Assembly (NCBI RefSeq): GCF_029945805.1
Contig: NZ_JAQSDH010000038.1
Location: forward strand, 1 to 64,000
Source: Flavobacterium sp.
Lineage (GTDB): Bacteria > Bacteroidota > Bacteroidia > Flavobacteriales > Flavobacteriaceae
Reading direction: 5' to 3'
DNA length: 64,000 nt
Shown piece after piece: positions 1 through 7,533 of the stretch; position 1 is the stretch's first letter, and every line of letters starts with the position of its first letter. The notes beneath the pieces were generated by a model. The model was not told the origin of the DNA and searched no databases. It saw only the letters and a list, made by a program, of their open reading frames with translations. Both the position numbers and the translations under genes were made by a program.

Positions 1-90
1 CATTATTATCAAAATTAATTATAAATTTGTCTAAACTTTTGGGTGCAGTCTATTTTAATGAGAGGCTTTTTTATTAGAACAAAAAATTAT

Positions 91-735
91 TTACAAATTA
101 AAGATAACCTGTCCATTAATAGTTCCTAAATTTCCTTTAAAACTATCGCCATTATTCAAAACTTTTAAATTATCATCTTTATTAAGTTTATTCAAGATAT
201 TGGTAAATCCGTATTCATAAAAAATAACCAATCGAATTACTTTCCCACCGGCAGAACCGCCTAAATAAAAGTTACCGCTTACTGGTGAAACATCTACAAT
301 CTGATTGGCTTTTAATAAGGTTCCTTTAATTAGTTTGTTTTCATCTGAAGAACTTACCTTTAGCTTTCCATTAATCTGTAAAACGGGTCCAAAATCTAGA
401 GAAATATGGTCTTGAATTACGTTGTAACTAAATAATAATCTAATCTGAACACCTTCAATAGTGTATTTTACGTTATCATTAAAATTAGATTCTAACGAAA
501 AATTATTAGAGAAAAACTGCATTCCATAAATCATGCTCCAATTATTATAATAATTCCCTCTCACAGAAAGTCCTCCTGCAAAACCAGTTTCGGGCTTGGC
601 ATTAAAATTATTGGTAAACAAAGTCGTTTGTGAAATTCCCCCTGAAATTCCGATTCGGTTTCCATCTCGGTAGCCGTATTGTGCAAATCCTAGTGATGAA
701 ATCATCAGTAAAAGGATTGTCATTTTCTTATTCAT
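91..735 (-). CDS. Outer-membrane beta-barrel protein (PorT-like)
   Basis: A 214-residue protein with a clear Sec signal peptide (MNKK, then a hydrophobic stretch ending at Ala-Gln near residue 18), so it is exported. The mature part alternates polar and hydrophobic residues with many Gly and aromatic positions, as in the small outer-membrane barrels common in Bacteroidota. It ends in a Phe-Asn-Leu C-terminus, which fits insertion into the outer membrane. An upstream in-frame start exists, but the ATG at 735 directly precedes the signal peptide and lies 25 bases after a TAnnTTTG core at 760-767. The specific function is unknown; the PorT-like label rests on fold only. Confidence 0.7.
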   Translation of the reverse strand: MNKKMTILLLMISSLGFAQYGYRDGNRIGISGGISQTTLFTNNFNAKPETGFAGGLSVRGNYYNNWSMIYGMQFFSNNFSLESNFNDNVKYTIEGVQIRLLFSYNVIQDHISLDFGPVLQINGKLKVSSSDENKLIKGTLLKANQIVDVSPVSGNFYLGGSAGGKVIRLVIFYEYGFTNILNKLNKDDNLKVLNNGDSFKGNLGTINGQVIFNL

Positions 736-759
736 GAAATAGTGACTTATAATTTGTAA

Positions 760-767
760 CAAACATA
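760..767 (-). promoter_or_regulatory. Bacteroidota -7 promoter core (TAnnTTTG)
   Basis: On the minus strand the sequence reads TATGTTTG, matching the Bacteroidota -7 consensus. It stands 25 bases before the chosen start of the barrel gene. No good -33 TTG was matched, so this is tentative. Confidence 0.4.
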
Positions 768-813
768 CATATATTTCGTATAAACATTGTATTAACAATT
801 TAAATAAAAAAAA

Positions 814-1797
814 ATGGATGTTTTTTTAATTGTCTTTCTGGTATTTGGCCTTTTTGTATTGTTCTCGTCTTTTTTTACAGTCAAACAGCAGACTGCTGTA
901 ATTGTTGAACGTTTTGGAAAATTTTTAAGTATCCGACAATCGGGCCTTCAATTAAAAATTCCAATGATTGATAGAATCGCGGGTCGTGTGAATTTAAAGA
1001 TTCAACAATTGGATGTTATTATCGAAACAAAAACTAAAGACAACGTATTTGTTAAGCTTAAAGTTTCTGTACAATTTATGGTGGTAAAAGATACCGTTTA
1101 TGATGCCTTTTACAAATTAGAATATCCGCATGATCAAATTACTTCTTATGTATTTGACGTAGTACGTGCTGAAGTACCAAAATTGATTTTGGATGATGTA
1201 TTCGAAAGAAAAGACGATATCGCTATTGCTGTGAAAAGAGAATTAAATGAAGCGATGACGACTTATGGTTATACGATTATAAACACTTTGGTTACCGATA
1301 TTGATCCTGATATTCAAGTGAAAAATGCAATGAACCGAATCAACGCTGCGGATAGAGAAAAAACAGTTGCGGAATTTGAAGCAGAAGCTTCAAGAATCAG
1401 AATTGTAGCTAAAGCCAAAGCAGAAGCAGAAAGCAAACGGTTACAAGGACAAGGTATTGCCGACCAAAGAAGAGAAATTGCCAAAGGTTTGGTAGAAAGT
1501 GTAGATGTTTTGAATAGGGTTGGTATCAACTCGCAAGAAGCTTCGGCTTTGATTGTAGTTACACAACATTACGATACTTTACAAGCCATTGGTGCTGATA
1601 CGAATTCGAATCTGATTTTGTTACCTAATTCTCCACAAGCGGGAAGCGATATGTTGAATAATATGGTTGCTAGTTTCACGGCAAGCAATTTGGTAGGAGA
1701 ATCAATGAAATCAGGATTGAGAAAAGTAAATTCAAAGAAAAAAAATCTTCTAAACGATAAAAATCTTGAAGATGAAACTACTGAATCAGAGTCATAA
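814..1797 (+). CDS. SPFH/band 7 domain membrane protein (stomatin-like)
   Basis: A 327-residue protein with one N-terminal transmembrane helix (about residues 4-22). An SPFH/band-7 domain follows (about 25-200), then an Ala/Glu/Lys-rich heptad stretch (about 183-220) typical of stomatin and HflC/QmcA coiled coils. The C-terminal tail is charged. Such proteins form oligomeric scaffolds on the inner membrane and often modulate FtsH-type proteolysis. No NfeD partner gene is next to it; it stands alone between a divergent barrel gene and a convergent small-gene trio. A hairpin terminator follows at 1817-1844. The family call is firm and the physiological role is not known. Confidence 0.9.
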   Translation: MDVFLIVFLVFGLFVLFSSFFTVKQQTAVIVERFGKFLSIRQSGLQLKIPMIDRIAGRVNLKIQQLDVIIETKTKDNVFVKLKVSVQFMVVKDTVYDAFYKLEYPHDQITSYVFDVVRAEVPKLILDDVFERKDDIAIAVKRELNEAMTTYGYTIINTLVTDIDPDIQVKNAMNRINAADREKTVAEFEAEASRIRIVAKAKAEAESKRLQGQGIADQRREIAKGLVESVDVLNRVGINSQEASALIVVTQHYDTLQAIGADTNSNLILLPNSPQAGSDMLNNMVASFTASNLVGESMKSGLRKVNSKKKNLLNDKNLEDETTESES

Positions 1798-1816
1798 TTT
1801 ATAATCAAACTATACT

Positions 1817-1844
1817 AAAAAAGAGGCTTAATTGCCTCTTTTTC
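1817..1844. terminator. Bidirectional intrinsic terminator
   Basis: The hairpin AAGAGGC / GCCTCTT has a six-base loop, with A residues before and T residues after it. It lies between two convergent genes and overlaps the stop codon of the minus-strand gene, so it can serve both. Confidence 0.8.
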
Positions 1845-2082
1845 TATTTAAATACCATTTGATTGCAGTTGGTATTAATGTCTTAATAATTATTCCATAG
1901 GGTCCAGATGAAAAATCAGAAACAGTTTCTAAAACTTTATTAATTTTCCTAAACGGAATAATACTTTCTTTCGTTTTATCAACATTCAAAAGTACTTTCT
2001 GGTAATAGATTTCTCTTTCTAATTTTAGAATTTTTAAATCCAGCTCTATTTGAGCATACGATGAATATTTTTTGGTTTCCAT
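1828..2082 (-). CDS. Small conserved protein, DUF6327-like
   Basis: An 84-residue protein without a signal peptide, rich in Lys, Glu, Ile and Leu, with a predicted helical middle and a weakly hydrophobic C-terminal segment (about 60-78) ending in a basic tail. It starts two bases after the stop of the holin-like gene and is the last gene of the ytxH-holin-this trio. The match to DUF6327, seen next to holin/YtxH genes in flavobacteria, is from memory. The function is unknown; a peripheral or inner-membrane partner of the two upstream proteins is the natural guess. Confidence 0.65.
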   Translation of the reverse strand: METKKYSSYAQIELDLKILKLEREIYYQKVLLNVDKTKESIIPFRKINKVLETVSDFSSGPYGIIIKTLIPTAIKWYLNRKRGN

Positions 2083-2084
2083 GC

Positions 2085-2435
2085 TTAGTCGTTAAAAAAT
2101 ATTTCTGAAAATTTCTCTAAAATTGGACCTTCTATTATTTTATCTTTTACCAAGAATAAAAATAGCGCCAGCACTAAATAAATTCCAGCTACAATCAAAA
2201 ATCCAAAAACGTAGTTGTCCACTAATTTTCCAAAAGCTAATGCACCCGCAACGGAAAGGAATAATAAAACAATCAACAAACACATAGCAATCAAGAAAAA
2301 CTTAACCATTAATGTTGTTGACTTCATGGCTAATTTAAAACCCCAAAGTTTATAATAAGCCAAACTGCTTTCTACATAAGCTTTTGTGTTTTCTTGAATA
2401 CCTTCAACATTTTCTTTTAGTTCATCAAATGCCAT
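2085..2435 (-). CDS. Phage-holin-family/YqjE-like membrane protein
   Basis: A 116-residue protein with two strong transmembrane helices (about 45-72 and 78-100) joined by a short loop. It is preceded by an amphipathic N-terminal region and ends in a charged tail. This layout matches the Phage_holin_3_6/YqjE family, which are chromosomal membrane proteins and not phage lysis genes; no phage genes are nearby. Its ATG shares one base with the stop codon of the upstream ytxH gene (TAATG), so translation is probably coupled. The role is likely in the envelope stress response, by analogy with yqjD-yqjE clusters. Confidence 0.75.
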   Translation of the reverse strand: MAFDELKENVEGIQENTKAYVESSLAYYKLWGFKLAMKSTTLMVKFFLIAMCLLIVLLFLSVAGALAFGKLVDNYVFGFLIVAGIYLVLALFLFLVKDKIIEGPILEKFSEIFFND

Positions 2436-2764
2436 TATTTTTGAAGTTTGGAGTTTTGCTTTTTAAGTTCGGCTAATTTTTCTTCCAAAAAAGTAATTGC
2501 TTCTTCCGCTTTGTAACTAGAATCTGAAAGAAAACTTTCTACCCTATCTTTTAAATCATCTTTTGCATCTGAAAACTTTTCTTTGGTTTCATTCTCAAAA
2601 ATATTCAATCTAGATTTTGCTTGATCTTTCACATCGTCGAAACCATCTTTTATTTTTTCTCTAGTTCTAGAACCCTTATCCGGAGCAAATAAAACTCCTA
2701 TTCCAACACCAACTGCAGCACCGGCTAAAACTGCCAAAATACTATTTCCTTTACTACTTGCCAT
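2435..2764 (-). CDS. YtxH domain-containing protein
   Basis: A 109-residue protein. A glycine-rich hydrophobic segment (residues about 8-27, ending FAPDKGSRTR) is the YtxH signature. A long charged Lys/Asp/Glu helix follows, likely a coiled coil. YtxH proteins are general-stress, membrane-anchored proteins of unknown biochemistry. It is the first gene of a tight three-gene unit with the holin-like and DUF6327-like genes. No TAnnTTTG core was recognised upstream. Confidence 0.8.
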   Translation of the reverse strand: MASSKGNSILAVLAGAAVGVGIGVLFAPDKGSRTREKIKDGFDDVKDQAKSRLNIFENETKEKFSDAKDDLKDRVESFLSDSSYKAEEAITFLEEKLAELKKQNSKLQK

Positions 2765-3026
2765 AATATTAAAATTTAGAATATTAAAGTTACAAAAATT
2801 ATTTATTGTTTTATAAATTGCCCAAACTTATTTTAAAGCCAAATGCTGAAGACTTATGTGCCAAATGCTGTCTTTTGTTACTAAATTTTTAAAAATGCAA
2901 TAAAATCGATTTATGTTGGTCGGTTTTGATTGCTAAAAATTATATGTTTTTTAAGTTTCATAAGTTTTTTAAATAATAAGAAGGCCCACTAAAAAGTGAG
3001 CCTTCGATTTATAAAATCTATATTGA
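2765..3026. other. Intergenic stretch without a gene
   Basis: About 260 bases of AT-rich DNA between two minus-strand units. The 11-mer GCCAAATGCTG occurs twice within about 25 bases near 2840-2870. The right end carries the glnS terminator hairpin. No coding region or RNA was recognised. Confidence 0.5.
2976..3006 (-). terminator. Intrinsic terminator of glnS
   Basis: Read on the minus strand, GAAGGCTCACT pairs with AGTGGGCCTTC with one mismatch around a short T-rich loop. It is followed by a T-rich tract and lies just beyond the glnS stop codon. Confidence 0.7.
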
Positions 3027-4712
3027 TTATTCCTTATTTTCCACTTTGGCCCAAGTATCTCTTAAGCCAACCGTTTTATTAAAAACCAATTTTTCTGCCG
3101 AAGAGTCTTTATCGACACAATAATAACCTAAACGTTGAAATTGGAATCGTTCTCCGTTTTTGGCTGATGCCAAACTTGGTTCTAAATATCCCGTAATCAC
3201 TTCTAATGAATTTGGATTGATGTATTCTTTAAAATCAACCTCTTTATCACCATCTGGATTTTCGTGAGTAAATAATCGGTCGTAAATACGCACCTCAGCT
3301 TCAATAGCGTAGTTGATAGAAACCCAATGAATGGTTCCCTTTACTTTTCGTTGCGACGCTTCTGATCCGCTTCCGCTGCGCGAATCTTCATCATAAGTAC
3401 AATGAATTTCTGTAATATTTCCCGTTGCGTCCTTTATAACACTTTCACCTTTAATAATGTAGGCGTTTTTTAAACGAACTTCAGTTCCCACTGTTAAACG
3501 GAAAAACTTCTTGTTTGCTTCTTCCTGAAAATCTTCTCTTTCGATATATAATTCTCTAGAAAAAGGAACCTTTCTAAAACCTAAACTTTCGTCTTCTTGA
3601 CTATTTTCAGCTTCCAATTCTTCTTCTTTTCCTTCTGGATAGTTGGTAATAACCAACTTCACTGGATTCAAAACTGCCATAACTCGTGACGTAGATTTAT
3701 TCAATTCTTCGCGAACGCAAAATTCCAACAGTGAAACATCTATTAAATTGGTGCGTTTTGCAATTCCGATAGTAGTAGCAAAGTTCCGAATCGCCATTGG
3801 TGGATAACCGCGACGACGCATTCCAGAAATGGTGCTCATTCGTGGATCATCCCAAGATTTCACATATTTATCCTCAACTAATTGCAATAGTTTTCTTTTA
3901 GAAACTACAGTATGTGACAAATTTCTGCGGGCAAATTCTCTCTGTTTCGGACGCACTTTAGTGTCATCGTAAACTTGGTCTAAAAACCAATCGTACAATT
4001 CTCTATGCGGCAAAAATTCAAGCGTACAAAACGAATGAGAGATCTGTTCTAAATAATCGCTTTCACCATGAGCCCAATCATACATAGGATAAATACACCA
4101 ATCGTTTCCGGTTCTGTGATGATGTGCATGCAGAATTCGGTACATAATGGGATCACGCATCAACATATTGTTTGCACCCATGCTTATTTTGGCACGAAGA
4201 ATATGGGTTCCGTTTGGAAATTCGCCATTTTTCATTCGAGTAAACAAATCTAAATTTTCTTCAACCGACCGGTCTCTATATGGTGAATTTGTTCCTGGAG
4301 TTGTGGGCGTTCCTTTTTGGATTGCCATGTCCTCTGAAGATTGACTGTCGACATAAGCTTTACCAGCTTTAATAAACTCAACTGCCCAATCGTATAATTG
4401 TTGAAAATAATCAGAGGCGTAACATTCGTTATTCCATTCAAATCCAAGCCATTCAATATCTTTTTTTATAGCATCTACATATTCCTGCTCTTCTTTCGCT
4501 GGATTGGTATCATCAAAACGCAAATTCACCGGCGCTTGATAATCAATCCCTAAACCAAAGTTTAAACAAATCGCACTAGCGTGTCCAACATGTAAATAAC
4601 CATTGGGTTCAGGCGGAAAACGAAAACGCAATTTGTTCTTTGACAAACCTGTTTTCAAATCTTCTTCTATTATTTGTTCGATGAAATTTAGCGATTTCTC
4701 TTCTATTGACAT
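3027..4712 (-). CDS. glnS: Glutamine--tRNA ligase
   Basis: A 561-residue cytosolic class I aminoacyl-tRNA synthetase that charges tRNA-Gln with glutamine. The HIGH motif reads PEPNGYLHVGHA (HVGH at residues 41-44). The KMSKS-equivalent is VVSKRK near residue 280, matching the GlnRS form and not GluRS. The two C-terminal beta-barrel anticodon-binding domains follow, with an acidic linker (EEELEAE) between them. An upstream alternative start would add ten residues; the ATG at 4712 starting MSIEEKSLN was chosen because it matches the usual N-terminus. The length is as expected for the family. Confidence 0.97.
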   Translation of the reverse strand: MSIEEKSLNFIEQIIEEDLKTGLSKNKLRFRFPPEPNGYLHVGHASAICLNFGLGIDYQAPVNLRFDDTNPAKEEQEYVDAIKKDIEWLGFEWNNECYASDYFQQLYDWAVEFIKAGKAYVDSQSSEDMAIQKGTPTTPGTNSPYRDRSVEENLDLFTRMKNGEFPNGTHILRAKISMGANNMLMRDPIMYRILHAHHHRTGNDWCIYPMYDWAHGESDYLEQISHSFCTLEFLPHRELYDWFLDQVYDDTKVRPKQREFARRNLSHTVVSKRKLLQLVEDKYVKSWDDPRMSTISGMRRRGYPPMAIRNFATTIGIAKRTNLIDVSLLEFCVREELNKSTSRVMAVLNPVKLVITNYPEGKEEELEAENSQEDESLGFRKVPFSRELYIEREDFQEEANKKFFRLTVGTEVRLKNAYIIKGESVIKDATGNITEIHCTYDEDSRSGSGSEASQRKVKGTIHWVSINYAIEAEVRIYDRLFTHENPDGDKEVDFKEYINPNSLEVITGYLEPSLASAKNGERFQFQRLGYYCVDKDSSAEKLVFNKTVGLRDTWAKVENKE

Positions 4713-4860
4713 ATTCAAAATTTTGAGCGACAAAGTTATCAAATTTGTTGGTTATTTGGTAATTCGTTGATTTGGATATTTTACTTTTTAGAAGTAGAAA
4801 TACAAATATTTAGTACTTTTATCAAATAAACACATAACCAAATCCTCAAATTACCTTTTT

Positions 4861-5220
4861 ATGGGAACTATAAAACTTCAAAATATTAGAACCTACTCCT
4901 TTCATGGCTGTCTTGAAGAGGAGGCGAAAATAGGTTCAGAGTACCGTGTGGATTTAGAAATCAAAACCGATTTGAGAAAATCGTCACTTTCTGATGAGCT
5001 CAAAGACACGGTAGATTATGTGCTTTTGAATAAAATAGTTGTTGAAGAAATGGCAATTCGTTCTAATTTGTTAGAACATGTTGCTGAACGAATTCTATCT
5101 CGAATCTTTAAGGAAGTCCCAGCAATTTCTAGAATAGTATTGGCAGTATCCAAACTAAATCCACCCATTGGCGGTGATGTAGAAGCAGTTACTATTGAAA
5201 TGGAAGAATATCGTAGTTAA
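4861..5220 (+). CDS. folB: Dihydroneopterin aldolase
   Basis: A 119-residue enzyme of folate synthesis that cleaves 7,8-dihydroneopterin to 6-hydroxymethyl-dihydropterin and glycolaldehyde. Family features are the N-terminal SFHGCLEEEAKIG with the pterin-binding/catalytic Glu region, a Tyr in TVDYVLLN, the substrate-anchoring Glu in LLEHVAERI, and the catalytic Lys in VSKLNPPIGG. The protein forms an octameric ring in its family. It is monocistronic, followed by the tRNA-Cys gene on the same strand. Confidence 0.93.
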   Translation: MGTIKLQNIRTYSFHGCLEEEAKIGSEYRVDLEIKTDLRKSSLSDELKDTVDYVLLNKIVVEEMAIRSNLLEHVAERILSRIFKEVPAISRIVLAVSKLNPPIGGDVEAVTIEMEEYRS

Positions 5221-5328
5221 GATTACAGATTTAAGATTTAAAAATGCAGAATAAAATCAAAAATCGTTAAACTAAAAACAACAATTAAAAGTTTTTCAAT
5301 TTTGTCTTTTGTCTTTTAAGTTTTTTAG

Positions 5329-5336
5329 TATATTTG
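5329..5336 (+). promoter_or_regulatory. Promoter core for tRNA-Cys (TAnnTTTG)
   Basis: TATATTTG lies ten bases before the tRNA 5' end. A TTG at 5309-5311 stands 17 bases upstream, fitting the -33 element. This is the best-formed promoter in the window. Confidence 0.7.
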
Positions 5337-5346
5337 CCGTCCAATT

Positions 5347-5417
5347 GGCATCGTGGCCGAGCGGCTAGGCACCGGTCTGCAAAACCGTCTACTCCGGTTC
5401 GAATCCGGACGATGCCT
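5347..5417 (+). tRNA. tRNA-Cys (GCA anticodon)
   Basis: A complete cloverleaf can be drawn: acceptor GGCATCG/CGATGCC, D arm with GCGGCTAGGC, anticodon loop CTGCAAA with GCA, and T arm CCGG-TTCGAAT-CCGG. Discriminator base T is at 5417 and CCA is not encoded. It is the intact parent of the decayed 3' halves repeated downstream. Confidence 0.95.
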
Positions 5418-5425
5418 CTTAATTA

Positions 5426-5450
5426 AGCTCTCTTTTTGAGAGCTTTTTTT
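5426..5450 (+). terminator. Intrinsic terminator of tRNA-Cys
   Basis: AGCTCTC and GAGAGCT form a perfect seven-pair stem with a TTTTT loop, followed by a run of seven T. It begins nine bases after the tRNA 3' end. Confidence 0.9.
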
Positions 5451-5545
5451 ATGTGAAATTTTTAGAAAAAATTAATTAAAGACAACTGCAAAACCGTCCG
5501 CTGCTTTCTTCAGCTACTTCGAATACAGACGATTCCTCTTAATTA

Positions 5546-5570
5546 AGCTCTCTTTTTGAGAGCTTTTTTT
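5546..5570 (+). terminator. Repeat-borne intrinsic terminator, second copy
   Basis: An identical copy of the tRNA-Cys terminator, placed 120 bases downstream, after the first tRNA remnant. Confidence 0.85.
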
Positions 5571-5665
5571 ATGTGAAATTTTTAGAAAAAATTAATTAAA
5601 GACAACTGCAAAACCGTCCGCTGCTTTCTTCAGCTACTTCGAATACAGACGATTCCTCTTAATTA

Positions 5666-5690
5666 AGCTCTCTTTTTGAGAGCTTTTTTT
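5666..5690 (+). terminator. Repeat-borne intrinsic terminator, third copy
   Basis: An identical copy of the tRNA-Cys terminator following the second tRNA remnant. Confidence 0.85.
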
Positions 5691-5785
5691 ATGTGAAATT
5701 TTTAGAAAAAATTAATTAAAGACAACTGCAAAACCGTCCGCTGCTTTCTTCAGCTACTTCGAATACAGACGATTCCTCTTAATTA

Positions 5786-5810
5786 AGCTCTCTTTTTGAG
5801 AGCTTTTTTT
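5786..5810 (+). terminator. Repeat-borne intrinsic terminator, fourth copy
   Basis: An identical copy following the third tRNA remnant. The would-be fifth copy at 5906 loses its second arm and is not functional. Confidence 0.85.
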
Positions 5811-6074
5811 ATGTGAAATTTTTAGAAAAAATTAATTAAAGACAACTGCAAAACCGTCCGCTGCTTTCTTCAGCTACTTCGAATACAGACGATTCCTCTT
5901 AATTAAGCTCTCTTTTGAAGTGTTATTATTTGTAATTCTACAAAGTAACTAAAGAAGTTTTTAAGCATTTCAAAAGGCTTGCTGTAACAATTTCTATACA
6001 AGTAACTATAGAAAAATTGGATCTCCGAGATAATAGCATTTTTAAATCCCTCTAAATTTTATAGTAGTAAAAAA

Positions 6075-6770
6075 TTATTTCTGATGTTCTAACTTTTCAA
6101 TTGCCTTGTCAACAATCTTCTGTTCTTTTGGAATCCATGCTTGCGATAGTAAAACAGTACCGCAGATAATCAATACTATACTTATAACTTTTTTGATTAA
6201 GAGAATATTTTTTTGGGTTAGTTTGCTTCGTAATTGTTTAGCTAATAATATTTTGAAAATATCGGTAACGAAATAAACGATAATTAAAGTAATAAAGAAA
6301 GTCAACATTCTAGATGTTTTTAATTCTAATTGTGGACCAATAGTAATAAGGATTGCTAGCCAAAATCCGAGTACACCAATATTAATAAAATTCAAGAAAA
6401 ACCCTTTGATAAATAAAGTCAAATAATTAGTTTTTGCTAATTCTTTTGGATCGATTTCGTCAATTTTTGCTTTTTTGGCTTCCTTTTGGTTATTTACAAA
6501 AGAAATAATTCCGTACGTCAACATTACCAATCCTCCAAAAATAAACAAGGCTGGATCATCTTTAATGCTTTGAATCAATCGGTAACTACTAAAAAAAGCA
6601 ATGGTAATAAAAACAATATCTGCTAAAACTACACCCATATCAAATACAAGTGCAGCTCTAAAACCTTTGACAACACTTGTTTCAAGTAATACAAAGAAAA
6701 CCGGTCCAATCATAAAACTTAGAAAGAAACCAAGCGGAATGGCAGATAGAATGTCTTTAAGTAAAATCAT
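6075..6770 (-). CDS. LysE family translocator
   Basis: A 231-residue inner-membrane protein with about six hydrophobic segments and a short charged cytoplasmic loop in the middle (QKEAKKAKIDEIDPKE). The N-terminus ILSAIPLGFFLSFMIGPVFFVL matches the LysE/RhtB signature with its Gly-Pro in the first helix. Members export amino acids or related small metabolites by exchange with the proton gradient; the substrate cannot be told from sequence. It is followed 56 bases upstream by the DUF2807 gene on the same strand and could share its transcript. Confidence 0.85.
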   Translation of the reverse strand: MILLKDILSAIPLGFFLSFMIGPVFFVLLETSVVKGFRAALVFDMGVVLADIVFITIAFFSSYRLIQSIKDDPALFIFGGLVMLTYGIISFVNNQKEAKKAKIDEIDPKELAKTNYLTLFIKGFFLNFINIGVLGFWLAILITIGPQLELKTSRMLTFFITLIIVYFVTDIFKILLAKQLRSKLTQKNILLIKKVISIVLIICGTVLLSQAWIPKEQKIVDKAIEKLEHQK

Positions 6771-6826
6771 TATTAAATTTTTGACACCGCAATTTAGAAT
6801 TTAAAATTCAAAATGTAAAATAATTT

Positions 6827-7492
6827 CTACTTTGCTTCTTTGATTTCTCCGCCAGCAACCACCTTTGAATTGATTTTCTTTGGCTTACCATGAATTATTA
6901 TTTCTCCTCCAGCTCTCACTTTGGCATCAACCAAATCTGTAGCATAAACATCGGCTTCACCACCAGCATTATTGGTAATTGTAGTTTGTTGTGTCTCCAA
7001 TTTTTCAGCATTATAAATACTGCCCGAATTCACTAAAACATCTTGAACTTTTGCACTTCCTTCAACGGTAACTGTTGAACCACTTACAGTTCTTACTTTC
7101 AATTTATCAACTTCTAAAATCAATTTTACTTCTGATCCTTCTTTCGCAATAATATCAAATGAGGTTTCTTTAATTTTATCTCCACACGCAATTCTAGAAC
7201 CCTCGTTCGCTTCTACTGCATCAATATTGGTATAATAAACAGTCACCGAAAGATTATCTCCATCTAATAATTTTAATAATGGTAATCTAATTTTTAATTC
7301 ACCATTTTTAGTAAGGATCTCAACGTCCTCTGCATTTTTCCCTTCTATTTGAACTCGGTTTTCATTTCTGGGAACCAACATTACATCAATTCTATCGAAA
7401 GTGGTTACTTTATTAAAATCGCCTAGTGTTTTTTCAATTTGTCCAAAAGCCGTCGAACTCAATGCTAATAGACCAAAAACTATCTTTCTCAT
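6827..7492 (-). CDS. Head GIN domain (DUF2807) exported protein
   Basis: A 221-residue protein with a Sec signal peptide (cleavage near FGQ at residue 18). The mature protein is a run of short beta strands with repeated Gly/Val/Thr turns, ending in AGGEIIIHGKPKKINSKVV. This is the beta-helical putative auto-transporter adhesin head GIN (DUF2807) domain, widespread in Bacteroidota and of uncertain function. It starts 41 bases after the end of RNase R and may be co-transcribed with it. No lipobox Cys is present, so it is likely periplasmic or outer-membrane associated. Confidence 0.85.
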   Translation of the reverse strand: MRKIVFGLLALSSTAFGQIEKTLGDFNKVTTFDRIDVMLVPRNENRVQIEGKNAEDVEILTKNGELKIRLPLLKLLDGDNLSVTVYYTNIDAVEANEGSRIACGDKIKETSFDIIAKEGSEVKLILEVDKLKVRTVSGSTVTVEGSAKVQDVLVNSGSIYNAEKLETQQTTITNNAGGEADVYATDLVDAKVRAGGEIIIHGKPKKINSKVVAGGEIKEAK

Positions 7493-7533
7493 AAACCTTT
7501 TTTTTCTGATTACTAAAAACTAAAAATCAAATA

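Larger units (their letters stand above)
5417..5916 (+). repeat. 120-bp tandem array of tRNA-Cys 3'-half remnants and terminators
   Basis: The stretch repeats with an exact 120-base period for about 4.15 units; full units are identical by eye. Each unit starts with the sequence that follows the real tRNA (intrinsic terminator, then an AT-rich spacer). It ends with a remnant that keeps the anticodon-loop side (CTGCAAAACCGTC) and the T-loop/acceptor side (TTCGAAT..GAC GATTCCTC), with about eleven extra bases between them. The remnants are at 5486-5539, 5606-5659, 5726-5779 and 5846-5899. The T stem no longer pairs, so these are not functional tRNAs. The last terminator copy is truncated at 5916. 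Confidence 0.95.

Noticed and set aside
2085..2435. Prophage holin
   Set aside because: The protein is of the chromosomal YqjE-like type, coupled to ytxH, and no phage genes are near.
5486..5899. Extra functional tRNA-Cys copies
   Set aside because: Only the 3' half is present, the T stem does not pair, and the D arm and 5' acceptor strand are absent.
5417..5916. CRISPR array
   Set aside because: Units are 120 bases and identical throughout, with no variable spacers, and no cas genes are near.
5347..5916. Attachment site of an integrated element at tRNA-Cys
   Set aside because: tRNA 3' fragments are typical att sites, but no integrase or cargo lies between the copies and four regular copies are not expected.
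5921..6074. A further repeat unit or gene between the array and the LysE gene
   Set aside because: The sequence shows no match to the repeat unit beyond 5916 and no coding potential.
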